Positions 34,340-46,414 of a DNA stretch of 64,000 bases are shown one piece after another; the first letter of the stretch is position 1, and each line of letters starts with the position of its first letter. The translations under genes and the position numbers were made by a program. This stretch comes from Jackrogersella multiformis (taxonomy: Eukaryota > Ascomycota > Sordariomycetes > Xylariales > Hypoxylaceae): the NCBI GenBank assembly GCA_902806575.1, contig CADCXD010000007.1, positions 744,001 to 808,000 of the forward strand, read 5' to 3'. The notes below the pieces were generated by a model. That model searched no databases. It was not told the origin of the DNA and saw nothing but the letters and a program-made list of their open reading frames with translations.

Positions 34340-36832
34340 ATGGCTGGAAGAAAACGTGCTGCGCCCAAGAACCATGCGACGAATGCGACCGCTTCTAGGC
34401 CCTCGCGGACGACACGGTCTAGTGCAAAACGCAGCAATGTTCCGGATATCTATAACCAAATGCTCGTCGAAGCCGATGTTCAGCCTCATGCCACCCCATC
34501 TGAGCGACCCTTGAAAAGGCGCCGGCCTGGCCAGAAGAATGAACCATCACTCAACCCCGACCCCCCAGAAGCGACCTTGAAGACCGACGATGCAGACGAG
34601 GAAGACGACGTTCAATTCGAGGATGTGCCGCTCCCAGCTACAACCATACAGACAGTGTACAGAGATTCGGATGAAGAGGAAGATGAAGAAATACAATTCG
34701 AGGATGTTAATTTATCGTTTCCTCCCGATTTAGACATGGTCGAAGATAACAATGAGGATCTCGAGCTTAACTTCTCAGCGCGGACAACTGCACGCCCTCG
34801 AAAAACTATAGACAGGCGAAAGCCAATCGGCAAGGTGGAGAAGGATCGCCGGATTGAAATACATAAGATGCACCTGCTCTGTTTGCTAGCACACGCCGCT
34901 CGTAGGAACCGATGGTGCAACGACGATACTGTCCAGAATACATTACTACCACTCCTAACCAAGAAAATGGTCACTTATCTCAACCCAGGTACCCATCTCA
35001 GTCAATTTGGACGGGCAAATTCCCTCAAAGAGGGACTGCAACAGGCAGGAACTATGTACAAAACAAAATATCAGATTACAGAGCGTGGGATTCGGAGAGC
35101 GCTCTGGGCCGAGAATGAAGAGTACCTCCAAAACGTATTTGCACCCGAGCCCCATTCTTGCAGAACAAAAGCTAATTAATATGTACAGTATAAGCTTCCA
35201 GATGATGCGGAAACACTTATGGAAAAGTCGGACTTCCGCGAAGCTGCAAAGTCGCTCTGTGGGTCACGAGATGTCGGCGCACAGTTATACTGTGCATTGC
35301 TTCGTCGTGCTGGGGTTGAAGCCAGGCTCGTATGCTCTCTTCAGCCTCTTGCTTTTACTTCCGGAGGGCCCCCTTTAGGTAAACCACCAAAAGCGAAAGA
35401 AAAACTATCCCTTGCAGAACGATTTGCTCGTCAACCGAAAGAGGATGATACTTCTAATTCACCGGCAGAGAGCAGTTCCTCAATTCATAGGCGGTTAGGA
35501 CATCCGAACGCTACGGCTTTTCATGTCCCCACGATACCTACCGCTCCTTCGTCCCGCGAAGTTCCACCGGTACTTAAAAAAATCCGAGAATCTCTACATC
35601 CTATCTACTGGGTCGAAATTCTCGATGAAGCCCACCAGAAATGGCAACCTGCAGACCCATTAGTGACTGATTCATTCTGGAAACCTCAAAAACTAGAACC
35701 CCCCGCTTCTGATAAAGAAAACTGTATGACTTACGTGGTTGCCTTTGAGGCTGATGGCACGGCAAAAGATGTGACACGCCGTTATGCGAAAGCTTACAAC
35801 GCTAAAACAAGAAAGATGCGGATTGAAAGTGGCGAGGCTACCGGCGAAAGGTGGTGGCAGCAAGTTCTTCAGTCATTTTCTCGCGGCTTTACTACAGATC
35901 TAGATCAGATCGAGGATAACGAGTTGACGGCAACACAACTACGGGAACCGATGCCTCGGAATATCGCCGATTTCAAGGACCACCCCGTACATGTGCTTGA
36001 ACGACATCTTAGACGGAACGAGGTACTTGTGCCGAATGCTTCAGCGTCAGGAACAGTGGGCGCCGGTAGTAACGGCCCCCTGGAGAAGACATACAGGCGC
36101 AAGGACGTGCAGATTGCTCACAGTAAGGAGAAGTGGTATCGGATGGGCCGAGAGGTTCTCCCAAATGAGATCCCTATTAAGTTTCTGCCCAAGCGGGCGA
36201 AGCAGAAGACGGACTCATTTGGGGATGATGTGGGGGATGGTGACCCAAGCGAACCAAATGGCACACCAATATATACATTCGACCAGACTGTACAGTTTAA
36301 GCATCCTCCAGTTGTTAATGGGCGGGTGCCAAAGAACCGATTCAGAAATATCGACCTTTATGTGCCCAGCATGGTCCCCGAAGGTGGTGCATATGTGGCT
36401 GATGAGCTCGGCGCCCGAGCAGCTTTCGTATTGGGGGTTGATTACGCACCTGCTCTAACTGGATTCCAATTCAAGGGGAGGCAAGGTACAGCAGTACTGC
36501 ATGGAGTGGTCATTGCTGCGGAAAATGAAGAGGCTGTCCACGCTGTGATCGCGGGTCTAAAGGACCATGCAGCTGATTTAGAAAAAGAGCAACGTACCCG
36601 GGAGGTCCTCAAGGCTTGGAGGCTATTATTGATGAGCCTTAGAGTTCGGCAACGAATTTGGGCAGACGTCGACTCAGAAGAAGAGGCTAGCGATCAAGAC
36701 GCTGTGGATTCAGACAATGGCAAGGCGGCTGAGAGCGACTTGGATGATGCACCACAGCAAAGCGACGATAGCAATGAAGCTGGGGGCTTCGAGATAGACG
36801 ACGACTATGCAGGGGGCTTCGTGGTCGATTAA
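34340..36832 (+). CDS. rad4: DNA repair protein Rad4/XPC
   Basis: Damage sensor of global nucleotide-excision repair; with Rad23 it binds helix-distorting lesions in the nucleus and recruits TFIIH. Exons 34340-35134 and 35189-36832 give 812 aa; the 54-nt intron joins EEYLQN to YKLPDDAETLMEKSDF. The N-terminus is basic (GRKRAAPKNH, PLKRRRPGQK) then acidic (EEDDVQFED, DSDEEEDEEIQFED). A transglutaminase-like domain spans about residues 165-515 (HKMHLLCLLAHAARRNRW, GAQLYCALLRRAGVEARLV, HPIYWVEILDEAHQKWQPADPL, RYAKAYNAKTRKMR). The beta-hairpin domains follow: BHD1 ~516-560 (EPMPRNIADFKDHPVHVLERHL), BHD2 ~564-600 (YRRKDVQIAHSKEKWYRMGRE) and BHD3 ~651-730 (NIDLYVPSMVPEGGAYV, VDYAPALTGFQFKGRQGTAVLHGVVI). 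The acidic C-terminus is typical of Rad4. Domain order is complete. Confidence 0.96.
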
Positions 36833-38188
36833 GGCTAGGACTTCAAGAATACATATGGTTACCTACCTATGATATCCATATCGACTCGAGGTTGGAGGGC
36901 ATATGCAACCGGGTGGTACCTATGGAGGTGTGATTGAGGCCTTGATGTTTGTACATACTGAGCAAGTCGATTAAGCGACCTTGAGTGTTGATACCTACTT
37001 AGTTAGGTATAGTAATCAATGGTCGTACCATGGAGCCTATGATAAGGAGCTATATAACCTTAGCCTCTTCCATCAGGAGGAGGCAGTGCTAGTTTATTAG
37101 TACTGCTGAAATGTATTTCGTCATTTCTACAACCGTTCAGGTAGTAGTAACTATCAGGTTTATTTTGTAGGTTATTTCGTATTATTTGTCCGTCACATCT
37201 AAGGGTAACATGAGGCTAAGCACACTTTGTTTTGTTGTTGCCTATTACGACTCTAAAATGATGTCCAATGAATATGCCTATCACCCACCGTCGGTACGGA
37301 TGTACAGCAAACATGCAAATTTAGAAGATAAATGTACCTAGGTAATTGTATGCTTCTATTAGAATTAGGTATGGCATGACTCTTATTATGCTAGATCTCA
37401 TATGCCTTACCTACATATTGTAGTGTCAGTTGAATTTGCCTTGTCCTAGGTACTTGCCTCAGTTATTTCTGCTCGAACTGTTCGAATAAAAGCCACATGT
37501 AATTGGGGGTTTCAGGCGTCCAACGTTGTACACAGCGCCCGGTTACAATGGAAGGCATATCAAGGCACTAGGGGTACGCACCTACCTAGGTAGGCAGCTA
37601 CGACTGTTCTGATTGGTTCGAAGTTCTCGGTGGAAGGCCCAAAGCACAGCCACCGCCAGGGACTTCTGCAGGTACCTAGGTACAAACTGCCCTACCCGTA
37701 GGTGTACAGCAGGGCTCCAGGGCTGTTCCAAGGTTCATGTCTCACAATTGGGCCCCACTTGAATTCACATCCACTTTACATGAGCCTCGATCGTGTGTAT
37801 CATTGACTACCTATTAAATAATAACATAACTTGCTACACCCCGGAAAGGCTGAAGAAGGTAACTTGGGATGGATTGGTTCCCGGATGTCTTGCGTAAGAG
37901 GTGAAGGCTTAGTTTTGTATATCATCTTAACTACAAAATATACACGTACATATACTCACTCTTCTTTCAACTTTCAACTTTCTTTTCCCTCTCTTCCTTG
38001 TTGTTTGTCTGTCGCTTAACCCTCCGCAGAAAATACATTTGACCAGTCAGCTTACATGACACAATAAAACTCTGAATCTGAACGGCACGGATCCGTCAGC
38101 AGACACCGGCCTTTCAATTCGACTCGATAGAAATCAGTAGGACGTTTTGCCTCCTCGAGGCGAATTCGCGAGACCGTTTGCGCCGACA
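36833..38188. other. Intergenic region and ABC-transporter promoter
   Basis: No gene supported. CACCTACCTAGGTAGGCAG lies at 37580-37598 and GCAGGTACCTAGGTACAAA at 37669-37687. A CT-rich stretch at 37960-38010 is a likely core promoter or leader of the ABC transporter gene. Confidence 0.5.
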
Positions 38189-41100
38189 ATGGCTTTCTTG
38201 CGACAGACTTGGACCTTGACGGCCAAGAATCTCAAGATCGTCCTTGTCCGCCATTCCATTGCGACGGTCATTAGAGCGCTTGTCCTTCCCGTTCTACTAG
38301 CAGCCTTTCTCACATTCGCGCGGAACCTATTCGTACCTCCGGCCGTGTACGGTATTGGCGACTCGCGCGCTATTAGGTCGTTACAGGAGGGGCTAGTCGC
38401 AGCAGTCGGTACGGATCGGAATACGGTGGCTTTCGTGAACAATGGCTTGGCCGGCGGCGACATCGATCGCGTCATCGATACGCTTTCGGATACGGTGATT
38501 GGGGCTGGAAAAAGCGCATCGAGGCTATCACAAACATCCGAGCTGTCTTATGTGTGCCGAAGCTCTTTACGCGGCGTGTCGCCTTGCTACGGCGCCGTAA
38601 TCTTCTACTCTTCTCCCCGCGAAGGAGAAGGAGGTATATGGAATTATACCCTGCGAGCGGATGGCGCATTAGGTTCAAAATTCGATGCAACACAGGACAA
38701 CAATGCCGGCCAGGTCTATACTCTCCCTCTACAGCGGGCCATAGACGTCGCCATTTCCGGTCTTTCCGATACCGATGGACAGCTACGGCTCCCGGATACC
38801 ACGGAAGAGTATCCATTTACACCCGAAACCCAAGAGGAGCGGGCAGCAAGGATTCGACGGAACTACCAATCGTCCTTGACAAACTTCTTGGCTGTATCTT
38901 TCTTCGTCGTCGTCATCGGGGTTTGCTACCATATGACAGGTCATATGGCTACCGAGAGGGAAATAGGCATGTCTCAGCTGCTAGATGCTACGATGCCTAC
39001 CAAGTACCGATGGCAAGCCCAAGTTGCAAGACTACTCTCCTACCATATTTCCTTCACCATAGTATACCTCCCAGGTTGGGTTATTAGTTCAATCATCATC
39101 GCCCGTGGAGTCTGGGCGGATACGAGTGTCGCCATCGTACTTATATACTTTATCCTTGCCGGTCTAGCCTTGGCATCGTTGTCCATCCTTGGCGCTGCAT
39201 TTTTCAAGAGATCGCAACTATCAGGTGTTGTGACAACGATAGCGTATATTCTGCTGGCAATCCTGGCTCAGACACTGACCTCGCCTAGTACTGCTACAGT
39301 CACGGTTCTTAGCTTGCTTTTCGTATGTATCTCTCAGAACTACTCAATTCTCTACTTCTCACTATCTTCGGATTCAATGTTCTCTGGACCACCTAGTTAA
39401 AGGCTCTAGACTTCCTATGTGTTGTCTCTCTTGTAGTGCCCTTAGCATTCTTTGATTGAAGTAATTACTAATAACTACCTACTATTATAGACACCTTGTA
39501 ACTTTGTTTGGTTTTTAACTTTTATAGCGAGATGGGAAAGATATTCGTTTCCGGCAGACTTGGTGCATACACCACCAGATAACCCCTGGAACCTGCCCGG
39601 CATTGTTTTCTGGATATTTCTCATTATTCAGATTTTCGCATACCCCGTCATCGGCGCCTACCTCGAACGAGTGTTTCACGGTACTACTACGAAAGGACGT
39701 ATCATTCTCCAAGATCAAACTACAGAGACAGCAACCCCTGATGCTGTTCGTCTTGAGGGGTTCACAAAGATCTATTATCCTAACCCCCTAACTCGGTTCC
39801 TTCCCTTTAGTTCAACGCCAAGGGACCCGGTTGTGGCCGTTGATAAGTTGACCCTCACCGCGAGAAGAGGACAAATCCTAGCTTTGCTTGGTGCGAACGG
39901 TAGTGGGAAAAGTACTACACTGGATTCCATCGCTGGAATTAGCAAATTGACTAGTGGCGATATTACAATTGACGGTACAGGAGGGTTAGGTATTGCACCG
40001 CAAAAGAACGTCTTGTGGGATGAATTGACGGTCGAAGAGCACATTAGAATCTTTAATCGGCTGAAATCCCCAAAGAACAGAGCATCTTCACAAGAGATCC
40101 ACGATTTGGTGGTGGCCGTGGATCTCGGGCCGAAGATCAAGGCCCTATCCAAGACCCTATCAGGTGGCCAGAAACGAAAGTTGCAACTTGGGATGATGCT
40201 GACTGGTGGGAGCGCCGTTTGTTGTGTTGACGAGGTCTCTTCCGGAATCGACCCGCTATCCCGGCGTAAAATTTGGGATATTCTTTTAGCTGAACGTGGA
40301 AGACGTACGATCATTCTCACGACTCATTTTCTCGACGAAGCCGATCTCCTGGCAGATCACATCGCCATACTTTCTAAGGGCACGCTCCGGGCCCAAGGAT
40401 CTTCCGTCGAACTCAAGGACAGGTTGGGTGCCGGGTATCGGGTCCACGTATTCAACGCTAGAGATATTAAAAATCCCCCAGAAGTTGAAAACGTCACCCG
40501 TAAGAGAGGTTTTGATATGATCAGCTACATCGCACCATCATCTAGCCTTGCCGCGGAAGTAATACGCTCCCTCGAAGCCGCGGGGATCCACGACTATAAG
40601 TTCTCCAACCCGACCATCGAAGACGTCTTCTTACAAGTGGCTGAAGAGGTCAGAGGCGAAGGTGCTATCAAATCACCACAGACCCCGTCCTCTACCGAAG
40701 GTGGTAATGACAATCAAGCAAGCTCTGAGGAGGGCATCGGATCTAACGAGCTTGAGAAAGATAGATTAGAGCTCCTGTCAGGGCAGCCTATTGGGTACAT
40801 GAGACAAACCGTGGTGCTATTCATGAAGCGATGCACTATTTTCAAAACAAACTGGTTTCCTTATGTGGCAGCCTTCCTAATCCCGATCATCGCGGCGGCT
40901 CTAACATCTCTCTACGTCACGGATCAACAACCCGTCGGATGCAGCCCAGCCAGTCAAAGCTCTGCTGATACCTCAGAGACATCAGATCTCTATAATGACT
41001 TATTCTTGGTTGCCGGCCCATCTTCGCAGTTTAGTAATGCTACTATAGAGCGGCTTTTCGGACCTACTCTTCAGGGACAGGGCCAAAACCAGAGTCAGAT

Positions 41101-43216
41101 CCAGGGTCAATTTGGATTAGACAACGCAACCGAAGCTGGGCTAGGTCCAGTAGCCGCGTTCATTGCAAGCCTTCATCTAGTCGATTCCCTAGATGAGTTC
41201 AACAACTTCGTCGAACAGGGGCGGAAGAACATCACACCTGCTGGGTGGTGGCTTGGAGATGCTAATTCTCTACCCACGATTACGTATAAAGCAGATATTG
41301 GAGATGTCTATACCTCGGTCTTCGGGCAGAACACGCTAGACACGATGTTAACCAATACTAGCATCGCTACAAATTACTCACCCTTCGACACGCCTTGGGC
41401 GCCATCGACTGGAGATTCTTTGCAGCTGTTAATCTACTTCTGTTTGGCTCTTTCTATCTATCCAGCCTTCTTCGGTCTTTATCCAAACATCGAGAGGCGG
41501 CGGAACGTCCGTGGGCTACAATATTCCAATGGGGTCCGTTCCCTTCCGCTCTGGGTTTCCTATACGGCATTCGACTTTGCAATCGTTCTTGTCTCTTCCG
41601 CAATCGTCACCGCCGTGTTTGCCGCATCGTCGGGTGTTTGGTACCATGTTGCATATCTCTTCCTTATTTTCATCCTATATGGATTGGCGTCGATCCTATT
41701 CTCATACGTCATCTCTCTCTTCTGCGGTAATCAGTTATCGACCTACGCTTTTTCCGCAGCTGGCCAGGCCGTTGGCTTCCTGATTTACCTGATCGCATAC
41801 CTCTGCGTCATCACCTACGCTCCAGTTAACCGCATCGACCAGTCCATACTCGTCGCCCATTTTGTGATTTCGGTATTCGTACCTATTGGCTCAGTGGTCC
41901 GAACAATGTTCATTACTCTCAACCTCTTCTCCGTGACCTGCGACGGAGATCAGATCCAAGCCAACCCCGGTGCTCTAACCGCTTATGGTGGACCGATTCT
42001 TTACTTGATTATACAGTCGGCCCTCTTGTTTGGGTTCCTATTATGGCACGATAGCGGATCGGGAAGCTCTCTTCTAAATCGCCTGACGATAAAGGCTGCT
42101 CCGTCTTCTGAAGATCCGGCCGCTTCGGATGAAGAAGTCGCTAACGAACTCACCCGCGTGACTAGCACGCCACAAGAAAACGACGGCCTCCGGATCTTAC
42201 ACTTGACGAAGTCTTTTGGCAAAAACACAGCTGTTGATAACGTCACATTCGGTGTCCAGCACAGCGAGGTCTTCGCATTATTGGGTCCTAACGGCGCCGG
42301 CAAGTCCACGACCATCTCGTTGATCCGCGGTGACATCCAACCAAGCCGCAACGGAGGTGACATTCTCGTCGAGAACACATCCGTCAGCCGTCGTCGCGCC
42401 GAGGCCCGAGCCCACCTAGGCGTGTGTCCTCAATTCGACGCCATCGATTCCATGACCGTCCTCGAGCACCTGCGCTTCTACGCACGCATCCGAGGCATCC
42501 CAGATATCGAGCACAATGTCAAAGCTGTTCTTCGCGCCGTAGGCCTAGAGGCTTTCTCGACTCGCATGGCGCACGCGCTTTCCGGCGGAAATAAGAGGAA
42601 GCTGTCTCTAGGCATCGCCCTGATGGGCAACCCTAGCGTGGTCCTTCTCGACGAACCATCTTCGGGCCTGGACGCGGCAGCCAAACGTATCATGTGGCGG
42701 ACACTCCACTCCATCGTGCCCGGCAGGTCTATCCTCCTCACAACCCACAGCATGGAGGAGGCGGACGCGCTAGCCAACCGCGCCGGCATCATCGCCAAGC
42801 GCATGCTGGCCATGGGGACGACGGAGAACCTGCGCCAGCGCTTCGGAGACGCGCTCCACGTCCACCTCGTCAGCAAATCGGCGCCGCACTCCTCGCCCGA
42901 GGAGATGGAGCAGATACGCAGCTGGGTCCTGAGCACCTGGCCCGACGCCGCCGTCGAGCAGAAGACGTACCACGGGCAGATGCGGTTCTCGGTCCCGGCC
43001 AGCGCCGTGGCCGGCGGCGAGAGCGGGAACAGCGGGAGCGCCGTCGGCCAGCTCATCGTCATCCTGGAGGAGCACAAGGAGCTGCTGGGCATCGAGCATT
43101 ACTCGTGCACCCCCACGACCCTGGATCAGGTTTTCCTGACGATCGTCGGAAAGCATAATGTTCAGGAGGAGGGGTATAATGAGAAGAAGAAGACGAGCTG
43201 GTGGAGTCGGAAGTAG
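38189..43216 (+). CDS. ABCA-type full ABC transporter (TMD1-NBD1-TMD2-NBD2)
   Basis: Integral membrane ATPase of ABC subfamily A, a group linked to lipid or lipophilic-compound movement. Exons 38189-39322 and 39491-43216 give 1619 aa; the 168-nt intron lies inside TMD1 and joins SLLF to TPCNFVWFLTFIARWE. TMD1: first helix near ATVIRALVLPVLLAAFLTFA, a ~200-aa extracellular loop, then a helix bundle starting FLAVSFFVVVIGVCY. NBD1 has Walker A GANGSGKST from residue 512, signature LSGGQKRKLQLG, Walker B CCVDEVSSGID and H-loop TTHFLDEAD. TMD2: FPYVAAFLIPIIAAAL, loop, then helices from LLIYFCLALSIYPAFFG. NBD2 has Walker A GPNGAGKST from residue 1310, signature LSGGNKRKLSLG, Walker B VVLLDEPSSGLD and H-loop TTHSMEEAD. 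Both sites look catalytically intact. The ATG at 38189 follows an in-frame non-ATG extension, so it is the natural start. Substrate unknown. Confidence 0.93.
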
Positions 43217-43820
43217 GGTATGTGTGTGGAATGGCATATATAGAGGAAATATAAAGGATCCATACATAAAGGACAAGAAGGAATATTCTTTCGAAGCTAA
43301 AAGGCATATATTACATTGCATAGAGAGGGGGGGTCGCATGTATTACGTGCATACAGAGCGGGTGGGATGGGAATGAACCCGATCATATGGATAGACGGTT
43401 AGCATACAAGACACGGCAACGAATTGGTGCTCAGGTACCTTGTTTCTGTGTGGGTAGAGTAAGTAGCATGATACCTTGTAATATATGAGTTTAACAACGA
43501 GCCGCTGGAGAATGGTGAAAATATTTGTATCATGGGACATATGATGGCCTCTTCGGTAACAGTATTAAGGCCTTAATGGCAATGCGAAAGGCTAATAAAT
43601 GAGATAGAAAACTAAGATGATTGAGTGCGCGCTATCCCACGATAATAAATTATCACCACACATATACAATTGAAATTATTAGCCAATATAGATAGCTCTT
43701 TTAAAAGTAGGTATTAGGGAGAAAAGGGAGAAAATAAATGAAAATGAAAATAAAAATAAATAAATAGGGAATATTAAAAATTGTATCTGATTACAAATAA
43801 CTGTCTAGAGGGATATGGCA
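43217..43820. other. Intergenic region between the ABC transporter and the tRNA
   Basis: No gene supported. It includes an A-rich run GAAAATGAAAATAAAAATAAATAAATA (43738-43767). Confidence 0.5.
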
Positions 43821-43826
43821 AAAAAA
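43821..43826 (-). terminator. RNA polymerase III terminator of tRNA-Pro
   Basis: Six A on the plus strand, that is T6 on the tRNA strand, directly after the tRNA 3' end. Confidence 0.75.
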
Positions 43827-43920
43827 GGGTTTGACCGGGGATCGAACCCGGGACCTCTCGCAAGTTTGCAATCATCATATGATCCCAAAGCGAGAATCCT
43901 ACCACTAGACCATCAAACCC
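43827..43920 (-). tRNA. tRNA-Pro (anticodon TGG) with a 21-nt intron
   Basis: Reading the minus strand from 43920: acceptor stem GGGTTTG, D arm with GGTCTAGTGGTAGGA (A box), anticodon stem CTCGC with loop TTTGGG, then an intron at the standard 37/38 position (43883-43863), the closing GCGAG stem, variable loop, T arm GGGTTCGATCC (B box) and CAAACCC pairing with the 5' end. Exons are 43920-43884 and 43862-43827, giving 73 nt before CCA addition. All stems pair. The anticodon TGG reads proline codons CCA/CCN. Confidence 0.95.
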
Positions 43921-44361
43921 GGCACGTGTTCGAATTGTTGTTAGACGGGGTTATATATCTAGCGCATTATCGACCACTGCCTTTGCAATGTCTTAGGCCA
44001 ATCGCAAGTATACAAGTGGGGAGATGGGGCAAATAATTTGGCGGGAAAGAAAATGAATTTGCTGATTTGATTTCGATGCAATTACTACCTACGTAGACGC
44101 ATTTGAATGTTCTTTTACGAATGCGAATGCGAATGTGGATGTGATTGCGAATGTGTTGCCCCTAGTGAATCGGATTCGCAGGCAGTTAATTGAGACTGCG
44201 GTGGTTATGAAGTTAAGTAATACTTATGATAACCTAATCCTCTAAACGGGGTGGTGTGGCTCTTAACTTCGAGTCTACGAACAAGCATGTTTACTTTGAT
44301 AGACATCATATCTTTGATAGACATATTCTAGAGACAAGAATAGTGAAATAGTCTACGGACC
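43921..44361. other. Intergenic region between tRNA-Pro and the hydrolase-like gene
   Basis: No gene supported. It carries an imperfect GAATGCGAATGCGAATGTGG repeat at 44118-44155, perhaps slippage-derived. Confidence 0.5.
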
Positions 44362-45672
44362 TTACATATGATCTTCCAACCAGTCGGAAAGCAACTCCTC
44401 CCCTTCGCTGCCTAGTCCATAGTCGCCCTTATTGAACCCTACATCTTCAACTCGAATCGTTCCAACCGCCTTCCCGGCTCTGCTGGAAAGATTGTCATCC
44501 CACTTGGAGCGCGGCCCCAATTCGTGTTTGATGATACTTTTACGAATCAGTTCAGCAAGATCGCTGGTCTGGGTCTTAAAGCTATTCCCCTTTCTTCGCC
44601 TTTGTAGCCTCCTTAGCACCGGGGACAGCATGGGAAGCGTAGAATATAACAGCAACATCTTGGGCATTTTAAGCGTCGAATTTTCTGACGGAAACGTAAG
44701 CTGGCTTGCATTCGGCGGCCTAGAGGGAAATAGGAGCTGGGGCAAGTTCTTCGGAGGCGTAGATGAAGCTAACTCCGATGTTTCCGGACGGAGAGCCGTC
44801 GCGTCAAAGGCCGGCGGCACGTAAAGGCCTGGTGTTTGGAAAAACAGGCAAGGACTCGCAAAGGGGTCGAAGAGATTGCCAGGCCTTTCGAACAACGCTT
44901 CGACGTGCTGTTGTAGCTGCTGGAAGTTGGGATCTCTTAGCTCGCTTAGTATTTCCTTCCGTATCTTCTGCGAGCGCGATTTCCGTGGCTTATTAATCCG
45001 GTGGTCGGGGAGGAACGTAGTCCAGTCATAAATTCCATTGTATGCGACGACCCCCCGAACGGCCATCCGCTCGTGTGGGTGAGTTTCGGTCAGAGCCAGT
45101 GATGTTGCTAGTGATGCGCCTAAGTAAGACCCATATACGTATATGTCCCGACGCTTTTGGGTGGGCGGACCTAGATTTTCTATAATCCAGTCGTACGCCC
45201 TTGCGGTATCATGGATTGGAGCTGGCCAGGATAGATGAGACGGCTCATCTTCTTCTAACTGCTTGTCGGACCCCGAGGTACGTAAATCCGTAGATTCGAA
45301 AGGAACAAAACCAGCCCAGCGGTAGTTTATCACGGCCGTCGGTAGACTCTGCAAAGGCCCGGGCACTTGTATGGGCGGGTTTTCTGTGAAAGCCGTTGAG
45401 AATGGCGGCAGATATATCAATAAGGGGTCTGACGATGGCACCCTAGCGATATTGTGTAGGCTACTCGCTCACTCACCCGTGGGTCAGAAATAAGAGTCAA
45501 CTATAATTGTAAATGGAATTTTATGACAGACTTACTCAATTGTCGTAATACCTGCTGAGCCAATGCTAACATTGACCCGTTCTACATTGTCGGCATGAAC
45601 GCTGAAGCATCTGGGGTTCCGGCCGCGAAAACCTGAAATTACCGAACCTCTACTCAGAATCCATCTTCTCAT
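44362..45672 (-). CDS. Alpha/beta-hydrolase-like protein lacking the catalytic serine, with mitochondrial-type presequence
   Basis: Exons 45672-45536 and 45442-44362 (minus) give 405 aa; the 93-nt intron (GTAAGT...GCTAG) splits a GA|G codon. The first exon is short and begins MRRWILSRGSVISGFRGRNP, rich in Arg and Ser with no acidic residue, a typical mitochondrial targeting sequence; it continues RCFSVHADNVERVNVSIG into the fold. The second exon has an alpha/beta-hydrolase layout: LLIYLPPFST (oxyanion strand), AVINYRWAG, a helix (HDTARAYDWIIENLG) and DIYVYGSYLGASLATSLAL. The nucleophile elbow normally reads G-X-S-X-G; here residues 150-154 are G-S-Y-L-G, so Tyr152 takes the nucleophile position and ordinary esterase activity is unlikely. 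A lid-like region and disordered linker follow. The gene is divergent from the K+ channel gene, 742 bp away. Likely a non-catalytic or altered member; function unknown. Confidence 0.8.
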
Positions 45673-46414
45673 CTTCCCTCTACGGCTTCGTATTCACGAA
45701 ACATTGAATAAATGAAAATGTTATCGTAGAGAGAGAAATTAGTGCACGATCGCATACGATTATAGGTAGTGAAGGAAATAAATTGAAGCTATTTTAAGGC
45801 GGCAAACGATAAAAATTAGGGTGACATCCATCGATGAGTCCAGAATTCTTATGCGGCTTTAGTGAGGATTTTAGTGAAGATTTTAGCGGAAGATTTTGGC
45901 ATGCAGCGTGCCAATCTCATTGCGCATTCCAGCAGGTTGTTACACCTCCGACCCTAGTAGATCGGACGACGGACCCCATTAGCTCCACCATATCATGCCA
46001 AGCGACGTCACTCCACATTAGCATTCTTAAGGTACCTTGGTCGGAGGTACCTACTATGTACCTGGTAGATATGACGCCTGACCCTCCTTTGTCGACCGTC
46101 TACCGTTTATATTTATATCTCCATATTTTATGAGTGTATTTATATACATCTCTTTTATATATCTTATATATCTTTTTCTCGCATTCTTCTTTAAAGCTTG
46201 GGAAACTCCCGAGTTTTATATTATATATCTACTTAATTCTAATATGTATAATATTAACTTGTATATACTATAACCCTTATTGAATATTCAACTCAAGCAC
46301 GTCCATGGGATGGATCGACTCGAAAGTCCTTCCCGACCTCTCCACGAACATATAAACTACTTAGCTATCTAGGCATTTAATTATGAGCACATACATATCT
46401 ACCTAATTATCAAA
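45673..46414. promoter_or_regulatory. Shared divergent promoter region (hydrolase-like / TOK channel)
   Basis: A 742-bp interval between two start codons pointing apart. It contains AAGGTACCTTGG and GAGGTACCTACTATGTACC at 46028-46061 and a very T/A-rich stretch (46110-46260) upstream of the channel gene. No third gene is visible; the frame at 45834-46133 has no domain. Confidence 0.5.

Noticed and set aside
35007..35378. 123-aa plus frame overlapping the Rad4 intron
   Set aside because: Wrong frame relative to the two Rad4 exons, which join cleanly through 35135-35188.
42694..43339. Long frames on both strands over the end of the ABC transporter
   Set aside because: GC-rich shadows of NBD2, which has all its motifs in the transporter frame.
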